Shown here: piece by piece, positions 57,201 through 64,000 of the stretch | Position numbering within the stretch: position 1 is the stretch's first letter | How the letters are laid out: each line of letters begins with the position of its first letter | Assembly: GCF_022458985.1 (NCBI RefSeq) | Contig: NC_061781.1 | Location: forward strand, 23,168,001 to 23,232,000 | Reading direction: 5' to 3' | DNA length: 64,000 nt | From: Mugil cephalus | Taxonomy: Eukaryota > Chordata > Actinopteri > Mugiliformes > Mugilidae | The notes under the pieces: generated by a model | Told to the model about the DNA's origin: nothing | Databases searched by the model: none | What the model saw: the letters and a program-made list of their open reading frames with translations, nothing else | Translations under genes and position numbers: made by a program

Positions 57201-60200
57201 AAAAATCTCTCCTGATAAATGTAAATTTTTAGATTCTCATTAACTTAACCCTCTGACTGGGATTGTAACCACATAGTTGATCTTTTTTTTGCAGTAGTAG
57301 TAGTAGACAATAAAATGCTTAATTTTGCAGTTTGTAACAAAGTTGCCCATGTGCAAACATATTATATATACAAATATCTGTGGCTTTTTTTGAGATATAG
57401 CTCTTTAGAACAGACGACCACAGCTCGAAAATATACATCATACAGCTTCAGTATTTATATTATATATGAATCTGTACAATGTACACAACATTTCATTAAT
57501 GATATGTCAAAAGACTCAGTTTGCAGTGCACGCTATTAATGTAGATTAAAAATGAATGATATTTAATCGTATTTCTTAGTGTTAATAAATTCTGTAAATG
57601 TCAGATTAAGAATTTAACTTATGTTTTAATTGATTTTATGATGGAAATCTTTTACATTCGGATATTTCCTCATATAAATATTATTATTTAAGGAGTGATG
57701 CCTTAATGTAAATTATAAAACAATCCAGTCACTAACTAGAAACTAGAAAATATTTTAAAAACAAACAAAAAAGACTCAAAATCTCTATTAATTATGGTTT
57801 TTATGGTTTTGTCCTGCAGGTGTGTTGTGTACTGGGGGAGTTGGCTTCTGCTTCATCTTTATAGTGCTACTGATGCAAAGTGTTATGCTGATGCCTCTTT
57901 ATTTGTGTTATCAGGCGGTGGAAACACTGAAGACCTTTGAGAAGAAGGACAGCAGAGTGAAGAGCGCTGCAGCCACAAACCTCTCCTTCCTTTATTTTCT
58001 GGTGAGTCTTTGAAATACTAAACAAAGTTACACTAATGTAGCGTCACAGGCTTTGGATGTTTACTTCATTCTTTTTACACTTCACCCCTCGATCTCTTTT
58101 CCAGGAGAAGGACTTTGACCAGGCCGACCGATACGCTGATCTCGCCATGAACGCCGACCGCTACAACCCGGCCGCGCTCATCAACAAGGGCAACACTGTG
58201 TTTGTCAAGCAGGACTACGAAAAGGCTGCAGAGTTCTACAAAGAGGCGCTGAGGAACGATTCCTCGTGCACGGAGGCTCTTTACAACCTGGGTAACACCT
58301 GCTTTAATCACACAGCTGCAGTAACGGAGTCTACCCACTGATTTTGGTATTTATAGACGGCGGATGTGTTCACATGTTGAGTTATCAAGTGATTCAAAGT
58401 AGGACAGACAATGAGTTGCACTGTTCACTTACTTTTTTTAGTAATATAGTGGAAATCAATGTGAAAATGATGCAAATATCTTTATTTACATCCAGAGTTG
58501 GATGCACGCTGCGCTGTTATCTCCCAATATTTTATAGTTGCCACAATAATAACATTTATAAAAGAAATGCTCCGTCTAAATGTCCTCATGTGACTTCGGC
58601 CACAGTTTTGTTATGAAAAGAGAGGCTAGAGTAGAGGGCTTCAAGACCTGGAATAATCTGCACAAGTGGAATGTGCTAAAATGCATAACATAAATAAATT
58701 AGAGTGGTGCATTGACTTTAACATTCCTACTTTCAGGGCTGACCTATAAGAGACTGAGCCGTCTGGAGGAGGCTCTGGACTGCTTCCTGAAGCTTCACGC
58801 CATTCTGAGGAACAGCGCCCAAGTCATGTACCAGCTGGCCAACCTGTATCCCCCCGATAAGAAGTGTGATTTGCTTTGTGAATGTGTTTTTCTGCTGTGT
58901 TGCACAGGTTCAAAGTTTCAGGAGATATTCCCGGGTCAAACTGTTGAACTGACATCTCTGTTTATCATCATTTAAGCGTGCACGGCTCTTTGACATTTTG
59001 ACCTCAGCTACGAGCTTCTGGAGGATCCCCAGCAGGCGATAGAGTGGCTCATGCAGGTCATCAGTGTGACTCCCACTGATCCACATGTACTGGCAAAACT
59101 GGGGGAGCTGCACGATGCGGAGGGGGACAAGTCCCAGGCTTTCCAGTACTACTACGAGGTATACGAATCAGAGTGGTTGTGTCTCGACTGAATAACTAAT
59201 GAATTTAATATTTAACTGTGCTGTGCTGCTCTTCAGTCCTTCAGGTACTTCCCCTCCAACATTGATGTGATCGAGTGGCTCGGGGCTTACTACATCGAGA
59301 CACAGTTCTGTGAAAAGGCCATTCAGTACTTTGAAAGAGCCACACTTATACAGTAAGTAAGCATTTACTCACTTATTTTAACATTAATTATTTATTTACT
59401 TATTTGCCAATGATTTAGAAGATAACAGGGTGACCAGTAAGGCCTCAGATAAACTTCATATGCAGCTCTTCATTACTAAAAACATACAAAGCAACCGTAT
59501 CCACCTTTTTCCTGGATTCAGAATATTACCCATGATTCATAGCGGAAGCCGGTTTTGCTCTTCCGGTAGCGCGACGTTTCCATGGTTTCGGTAGCTGTCA
59601 ACATCGCGGTAAACGTTTAGCTATGGAAAGCACGGAAAAGGGCAAAAACTGAGGTCGATTCATAATACGGATGTTTTAAAAAAAGTTGTGGGCATTTTTC
59701 TGTGACAGTGCCTCATCTTATTTCTCACGGACTACTAGCATCTAAGCTAACCTAGATGTTAGCATCTTAGCTAACTTACATTGACATTGTTAACTAACGT
59801 TACGGTACAATATTTGCCTCCGAGATGTAGTTGACTAGACGCAGAAAGTATGAATAAAATGTAGTATAACTGTCATTTATGATAATAATGTCGATCCATT
59901 TTGGTGAATTTTACACTTAAGTTTATCTGAGATTCAGACCTGTAACGTCTATACAGTGAATTATTTTAAGGTGAATTCTCCGGATTGGGTGCAATTCTGC
60001 AGGATGTTTATCGACGAAGTGGTAGGAGCAAACATTCAATCTCTTCGGGAGATATTTTACTTTTAAAGCTGCTAGTCTTGCTAGCTTTCGTTCCTTGTTG
60101 TTCGGCATGGGGTGCAGGGCATCATCGTTATAGTTGATGGTGCTAAAAACAAACACTCTCCGATAAACTTTTCAGTTTCTTTGCATTGTTGTGGCAATCA

Positions 60201-63200
60201 ACAACAGCACACTTTGAACCTGAACTAATTAATTAATTTAGTTTTTAAATTAAAGGCCTGCGTTCGGCTAGTGTTTTGTTCCCCGGCTAGTTTAAATGAG
60301 CAGTAGTGAGACCGGAAACATAAATCCGGCAACCGGAAGTAGAATTCTGTCACAGTAACTCCCATAGACTTCTGAAGAAACATGTGGATAGTAATAGTTC
60401 ATCAGTCTTGTTTATATTCTGTAGGAAATAATATAATTTCTATGTTGTTATGCTGTTGTTGGACCTAATTAAATCAGTCAGTGTTGCTGCAAAAGCCTCT
60501 TCTTCTCCTTCTCCGGTCAGACTGGACAGAAGGTTGAAAACCTTGAGTTGAATACAAGGCTTTCTTGGATGTTTGTGCAGACTTGTGATTAAAGGTCTTT
60601 CTGCTGTATTCCTCAGACCAACCCAGGTGAAGTGGCAGCTAATGGTTGCAAGCTGTTACAGAAGAAGTGGTAAGAGTCTTTTGAATTTTATCTCACATGG
60701 ATTTTTTAAGACATGCATAACTGCAAAGTGAACTTGCAGTGTTTAGTTTATGTTTTCTGTCCTTTTTTTGCTCCACAGGAAACTACCAGAAAGCTCTGGA
60801 AACTTACAAAGACATCCACCGCAAGTTTCCAGAAAATGTGGAATGTAACGTGTCTTGTTTGTTACACACTTTTCAACAAAGCTATTGCAGATCAGACTGG
60901 TGGCTGTGTAAAGAAAATAAAAAGTCTTGGTGTGTGTGCGTTTGTGTCCAGGCTTGCGTTTCCTGGTGCGGCTGTGCACAGACATGGGATTAAAGGAAGT
61001 CCAAGAATACGCCACCAAGCTAAAGAAGGTAGAGAAGATGAAGGAGATCAGAGAACAGGTACGTCTGGTTCCGCCTGTCAAACATTTTAACGTAATTTTT
61101 CAAACAGCAGCTTGTAGCGTTTCCTTTTTTCATATGTTGTGTTTTCCTTTTGGCATAAAGAAAGACAACAGAATTCATTAATTTATTGACGTTATTTAAA
61201 AAAAAATCTTTAAAAAAGATTCAGAAAGGCCACAAAAATGAAAGCTAATGACACAAAATTAAGTCGTATGAGACTTGTAACTATCAGCATGTCGTAAGGT
61301 GGCTCTAGTTAAAAAAACTGTATTGAAGTAGCTTCATTCAATGGAAAAGCCTGTGACTTGTGACGAGTTTTGTCAGTAGTGTGCATCACTAGTTTTTATA
61401 ATTAGGTGCATCCGAGGAATACTGACATTACGCCGCTTGATTAATGACTTGTTTACTTTGCATGTGGATGTTACGCAACTTGCAGGTGCTTTCATTTATC
61501 ATTTTTTCATCACCTGTGTCACATCATGCCGTGAGTTCATGGCCAAGAAAACATCAGTTGAAAACATGCAGCGTCTTTTACTGCCAAATGGGACAGTGGT
61601 CACTGCACCTCCAGAAACGCATGGAAAACAGCTGTTTTTTTTCCCTCTTCTGTTTAAGCGTGAGTCGGACTGTGATGACAGGAGTGCAGATGCAATACAG
61701 ATGTTTAACACCTGGGTGACAGTAATCCATGCTTTGAAATATCTGCTTTGTCACTTTTGAGTAATTGACTTTTATTTTACTTATCAGTCCTTAATAAACA
61801 TGGAATAACTGGCGTCATGTCCTTAGATTGACCAGCACTATTTTCCTTTATCTGAGGTTCAGACACTTCTGGTGTCAGTCTGTTTAATATCCTACAAGAC
61901 TTTAATTTATTAGTTTATTGTGACGTGGACAGTCCCTATTACAAAGTGCCAGTAGCTCACGTTTAGCTAATTATGCTAATTTGCGGCTGTAGTCCCCGGC
62001 CCGGAAGACCTGAAAGTGAAATACAATACAAGATGTTATCAACATCAACAAGGGGAAAGAAAACAAAAAAAACTTTTTTAAAAAGCAGCAGCAATTTACA
62101 GATATATTACAGGTCACACGAGGACAGAAGAGACACAGCAGTGTACATCTAAAAAAAAACAACAACACAGGACAGAAAGCAGAATGAGTTGAATGAATAA
62201 AAGGCGCCGGTCGCTACAAACTTCACAGATTTCTTATGGCACTTATTTAAGACTATCAAACACATGATTGACAAAGCAACAGAGCATCACTGCTTGAGGC
62301 TGTTGTCTCCTTTTGGAGCCAGGAAAGATCGTATGCAACTTTTATTTATACTCTATGCTCAGTTGGACTCTCGAGGAATAAAATCTGATGAGCAATCTGA
62401 ATTTACTTTTGACTTGGGGTTCAAAAACAAATCACCAAAATATTCTCTTATCATATCTGCGGTTTATAATCTGGGAAAAATCAAAATAAAAGCTCCAAAA
62501 AAGGACATAGTCTGAACAAATCCTGCAATTCATTCTTAACCCGAAGGAGGCAATAGTGAGTATTAATGGTGGCTCATAATCTCATGAGACTTTTTTGATT
62601 CTGCCTGGTTTACAAACACCAGTCTAGACCCGTAAAAGCAAATACACGTTGACGTGGGTCTGTGAACTGCAGGACACATCATGCTGCAAGGAGTTGGATT
62701 CCTTTGGCCTGCAGCTCTTCATCTAACAGCTCACTGTGGCTGAACTTTCTTATTCAATTGCTGCCTGCAGTATTTCAAAGTGATCAGTTTCCAACAAATG
62801 AGTAAGTGTGTTCGCATATTTGGCACAATCTTGCAACGAAGAGATTATATTAGCAGTAACTTAATACAGCCTCTTTCCTGAATGTGGTCAAAGACACATT
62901 GCTTTTAATTATGAAAATATGTAAATACTTTCTTCATAGCTCATTCACAGACATGTATTTAAATTAAAATCTTTGCGATTACCACTTGCATCCGTCACAC
63001 ACCTGTGATTGACAAACCAAAGGTCGTCCGGTGCCAGTCGAGTCTGGAAGATGGCGAGATTTAATGTAACGCGGCCGTGTGTCTTGTTCCTGTAGAGATA
63101 TTTATAAGAGCCAGGAACAGATTAAGAGGATGACTTTGTAAAATCACAACCAGCTGCTCTTAAATGAGAGACGCTGCTGGACCAGAGAAACAGCCCTGCA

Positions 63201-63759
63201 GAGAATGACAGATGGGGCCAGAGGATTGACTCATTTGTCCCAAACTTGAATGGCAGTGGAAAAACAACTGATCCTGATAATGTAACTGACATGATATAAG
63301 AGATAATAATTAGAACCACAAAATAATGTGTGAAGTCTCCCTGAATCAAGGCTCTGGTTCCGTCTAATGGTCTGGTTGTGTCTTTTATGTTCAGTTTTAC
63401 TACTCATGGTTGTTTTAGCAATGAACTACATTCAACACAAACTGGAAACCGTGACACATGTTACATATTCAGGTGAAATTCCACGTTACACGAATGTTTT
63501 CTATCATTATTATTATGTTTCTGTTTTATATCAGTCGATATTGGTTTTTAAAATTGCCTATAGTGGCCAACAAAACTGAGGTTATTTTAGAGATACAGAC
63601 TCGAACAGCTCTGAGATGAAATCTAAAATAACAGCGTTTGTCTTGTGCGCATCAACGGTTCGGTTTCTCATTGTGTCTCCCTGCAGAGGGTGAAGTCGGG
63701 TCGCGAAGGCAGCGCGAGAGGTCGCAAAGAAGGCAGAGAGGGAAGCGCAGGCAGCGCAG
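50656..63759 (+). CDS. ift88: Intraflagellar transport protein 88 (3' end beyond window)
   Basis: Twenty-two coding exons join in frame to give 748 residues, continuing past the right edge; vertebrate IFT88 is about 825-835 residues, so the last 70-90 are missing. IFT88 (Polaris/Tg737) is a core IFT-B subunit that carries cargo along axonemes and is needed for cilium assembly. Seen: N-terminus MENVHLAGEEDDLYSGYNDY, a low-complexity basic segment RPMTGAVQDGAARPMTAVRA, a coiled stretch (EEKIKILEKKVNDL, 131-160), then about 11-12 TPR-like helical repeats from residue 197 to 720 (for example NMANIYFKQKNYPKAIKFY, NKGNTVFVKQDYEKAAEFY, WLGAYYIETQFCEKAIQYF), then a Gly/Ser/Arg tail GREGSARGRKEGREGSAGSA. 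All joints are GT-AG with matching phases. One donor (58846) is weak. The start is the first ATG after the CCAAT/GC promoter block and matches the family N-terminus. Confidence 0.97.
50889..50951 (+). CDS. ift88: ift88 coding exon 2
   Basis: Residues 28-48, ELENDVGFQQAVRTSHGRRP P. Acceptor ATTGTAG, donor CCT|GTAAGT. Confidence 0.95.
51057..51116 (+). CDS. ift88: ift88 coding exon 3
   Basis: Residues 49-68, MTAKFPGTAIGARPLATSFG. Acceptor ATTATCCAG, donor GGT|GTAAGT. A TCTA microsatellite begins 60 bp after it. Confidence 0.94.
51176..51247 (+). repeat. (ATCT)n microsatellite
   Basis: 72 nt of uninterrupted ATCT in ift88 intron 3, 60 bp downstream of the exon 3 donor. It creates a meaningless IYLS-repeat open frame. 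Confidence 0.97.
51391..51753. mobile_element. MITE with nested fish repeat, ift88 intron 3
   Basis: Outer inverted termini GTCCAGTGTGTAGGACTTTG and AAATCCTACACACTGAAC. Inside, 51510-51670 carries AGTTTTGTTTATACAG ... GTGGCAAGAGAAAACTCCCT, the reverse of the repeat tail at about 7440-7566, so one repeat sits within another. Confidence 0.55.
51817..51870 (+). CDS. ift88: ift88 coding exon 4
   Basis: Residues 69-86, SRIPMVSSMGRPMTGAVQ. Acceptor TTTCATAAAG (poor pyrimidine tract near the AG), donor CAG|GTGAGT. Confidence 0.93.
51982..52045 (+). CDS. ift88: ift88 coding exon 5
   Basis: Residues 87-107 plus one base, DGAARPMTAVRAAGYTSSLT R. Donor CGCG|GTGAGT. Confidence 0.94.
52129..52198 (+). 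CDS. ift88: ift88 coding exon 6
   Basis: Residues 108-130, STFDPLGQSRGPAPPLEAKN. Acceptor TTTTTTCAG, donor GACAC|GTGAGT. Confidence 0.95.
52384..52474 (+). CDS. ift88: ift88 coding exon 7
   Basis: Residues 131-161, PEEKIKILEKKVNDLIEESC to TLQL, a coiled-coil-like segment. Donor CTG|GTTAGA is non-ideal, but the next exon (ALEKAKEAGRK) joins exactly as in the family. Confidence 0.93.
52811..52915 (+). CDS. ift88: ift88 coding exon 8
   Basis: Residues 162-196, ALEKAKEAGRKERALVRQRE to NLDLTYS, strongly conserved in IFT88. Donor TCT|GTGAGT. Confidence 0.96.
53345..53447 (+). CDS. ift88: ift88 coding exon 9, first TPR
   Basis: Residues 197-230 plus one base, VLLNLANQYANNEMYPEALN then SYQVIVKNKMFSNA. 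Donor GCAG|GTGAGG. Confidence 0.96.
53941..54287 (+). CDS. ift88: ift88 coding exon 10, three TPRs
   Basis: 347 nt, residues 231-346, the largest exon here. It encodes three helix pairs beginning RLKVNMANIYFKQ, MRIKIMQNIGVVF and VKTGFNLILCYYA. Acceptor CCCTCCAG, donor AAT|GTGAGT. Confidence 0.96.
54288..55813 (+). other. ift88 intron 10
   Basis: 1.5 kb without exon-like sequence. An (ATT)n tract at 54381-54403; the rest is AT-rich and unremarkable. Confidence 0.6.
55814..55884 (+). CDS. ift88: ift88 coding exon 11
   Basis: Residues 347-369 plus two bases, DDPGSNMVIEAIKNDQLHQM. Acceptor ACTCTTTCAG, donor CCT|GTGAGA. Confidence 0.95.
56026..56112 (+). CDS. ift88: ift88 coding exon 12
   Basis: Residues 370-398, KVLAEKYIMTAAKLIAPAIE to GFD plus two bases of Trp399. 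Acceptor GTTTGATAG, donor CTG|GTTTGT is weak. Confidence 0.94.
56219..56318 (+). CDS. ift88: ift88 coding exon 13
   Basis: Residues 399-432, WCVDMVKSSQYVELANDLEI to DFNQ. Acceptor TTTTCAAG, donor CAG|GTGAGT. Confidence 0.95.
56319..57914 (+). other. ift88 intron 13
   Basis: 1.6 kb. Begins with a small TIR element (56343-56474). Also holds a GCTAACGTTAGC palindrome (about 56902) and a TAG run (57295). No exon seen. Confidence 0.6.
56343..56474. mobile_element. Short MITE with perfect 15-bp TIRs
   Basis: TAAAGGGAAATACCA (56343-56357) and its exact inverse (56460-56474) bound 132 bp. TACCACTAAATT occurs at both the left end and internally (about 56421). It starts 24 bp after the exon 13 donor. 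Confidence 0.6.
57915..58001 (+). CDS. ift88: ift88 coding exon 14
   Basis: Residues 433-461, AVETLKTFEKKDSRVKSAAA to LYFL. Acceptor GTTATCAG, donor CTG|GTGAGT. Confidence 0.95.
58105..58291 (+). CDS. ift88: ift88 coding exon 15, two TPRs
   Basis: 187 nt, residues 462-523 plus one base, with NPAALINKGNTVFVKQDYEK and CTEALYNLG. Donor CTGG|GTAACA. Confidence 0.96.
58737..58845 (+). CDS. ift88: ift88 coding exon 16
   Basis: Residues 524-559 plus two bases, LTYKRLSRLEEALDCFLKLH to QLAN. Acceptor CTTTCAG|GGC. The donor AACCT|GTATCC is weak; it is chosen because frame and family alignment to YELLEDPQQAIEW require it. Confidence 0.88.
59008..59158 (+). CDS. ift88: ift88 coding exon 17
   Basis: Residues 560-610, YELLEDPQQAIEWLMQVISV to FQYYYE. 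Acceptor TTTGACCTCAG, donor GAG|GTATAC. Confidence 0.95.
59237..59352 (+). CDS. ift88: ift88 coding exon 18
   Basis: Residues 611-648 plus two bases, SFRYFPSNIDVIEWLGAYYI to ERATLI. Acceptor GCTCTTCAG, donor ACA|GTAAGT. Confidence 0.96.
59530..60360 (-). pseudogene. THAP-domain relic antisense in ift88 intron 18
   Basis: On the minus strand 60214 onward encodes KCAVVDCHNNAKKL, the C-x4-C start of a THAP zinc finger. After a frameshift near 60156 it continues MPNNKERKLARLAALK and then VCSYHFVDKHPAELHP, the C-x2-H half. Stops and the frameshift show it is dead. CCGGAAG/CTTCCGG motifs near both edges suggest the insert brought its own promoter. THAP domains occur in P-element-like transposons and genes derived from them. 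Confidence 0.6.
60617..60669 (+). CDS. ift88: ift88 coding exon 19
   Basis: 53 nt, residues 649-666, PTQVKWQLMVASCYRRS. Acceptor TATTCCTCAG, donor AGTG|GTAAGA. Confidence 0.95.
60779..60844 (+). CDS. ift88: ift88 coding exon 20
   Basis: 66 nt, residues 667-688, NYQKALETYKDIHRKFPENV E, the last clear TPR. Acceptor GCTCCACAG, donor GGAAT|GTAACG. Confidence 0.95.
60952..61058 (+). CDS. ift88: ift88 coding exon 21
   Basis: 107 nt, residues 689-724, CLRFLVRLCTDMGLKEVQEY to KMKEIREQ. Acceptor TTTGTGTCCAG, donor CAG|GTACGT. Confidence 0.95.
61059..63686 (+). other. ift88 intron 21
   Basis: 2.6 kb between exons 21 and 22. AT-rich, several A-runs near 62.05-62.16 kb, no recognisable exon or named repeat. 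Short open frames here (for example 61437-61760) have no family resemblance. Confidence 0.6.
63687..63759 (+). CDS. ift88: ift88 coding exon 22 (last in window)
   Basis: 73 nt, residues 725-748 plus one base, RVKSGREGSARGRKEGREGS. Acceptor CTCCCTGCAG, donor GCAG|GTGAGT. The remaining exon(s) and stop codon are outside the window. Confidence 0.93.
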
Positions 63760-64000
63760 GTGAGTCAAGGTTCTTACTGTTCCCGTGTGAAAACTAGAAT
63801 ATTTTCTGAAGCTCCTGTAAACTTTGTGTCATGTTTAAAAGAGTCTAAACAAATACCTGCCTGGGCTGCGCTGCAAAGCGCATAGAAACGTGTTGTGTAT
63901 CCAGAAGGACGGGACGTATTTATGTGGGTAGAGTTGCGCTGTTGTTTAGACTGAATTTAAATATATTTAGGCTGCGAACTTGGTTCTGCAAACAAGTGAA

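Noticed and set aside
1..64000. tRNA, rRNA, CRISPR arrays, viral genes
   Set aside because: None seen by eye; simple repeats are microsatellites, and recognisable mobile elements are DNA-transposon type.

Overview
The window is vertebrate nuclear DNA, almost certainly from a ray-finned (teleost) fish. The evidence is intron-bearing genes with GT-AG splice sites, an AT-rich background full of small non-autonomous DNA transposons (Tc1-like, hAT-like, THAP-bearing relics), many microsatellites, and the gene order gja3 - beta connexin (gjb8/cx30.3-like) - cryl1 - ift88. The same neighbourhood exists in mammals as GJA3-GJB2-GJB6-CRYL1-IFT88 (established knowledge). No prokaryotic operon, CRISPR array, rRNA, tRNA or recognisable virus was seen.

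Layout. 1-10.9 kb has no firmly recognised gene. It holds transposon relics, two promoter-like CpG/CRE blocks (about 2.1-2.4 kb and 7.9-8.6 kb) and a weakly supported short membrane-protein gene candidate at 8.2-9.3 kb. 11.09-12.52 kb (minus) is gja3, a lens-type alpha connexin with its whole reading frame in one exon. 17.18-17.96 kb (minus) is a beta connexin closest to teleost gjb8/cx30.3, also with one coding exon. 21.42-49.94 kb (minus) is cryl1 (lambda-crystallin / L-gulonate 3-dehydrogenase), assembled here from nine coding exons into a complete 317-residue protein. 50.66 kb to the right edge (plus) is ift88, an intraflagellar-transport TPR protein; 22 coding exons give 748 residues, and the last part of the gene lies beyond the window.

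How they fit together. The two connexins form hexameric hemichannels of gap junctions and lie in tandem as paralogues. cryl1 is a cytosolic NAD-dependent dehydrogenase, and ift88 is a core IFT-B subunit needed to build cilia. cryl1 and ift88 are head to head, with 712 bp between their start codons. That interval carries two CCAAT boxes, a GC box and an X-box-like motif, so a shared bidirectional promoter is likely.

The intergenic and intronic DNA records much transposition: a hAT-like element nested inside one arm of an inverted repeat pair in cryl1 intron 6, a frameshifted THAP-domain relic antisense in ift88 intron 18, at least two Tc1-like families that still show transposase signatures, and two perfect 18-bp hairpins. 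I found no clear new multi-gene system. The strongest unexplained signals are the 8-9 kb candidate gene, the orphan promoter-like island near 2.3 kb, and the structured repeats within cryl1.
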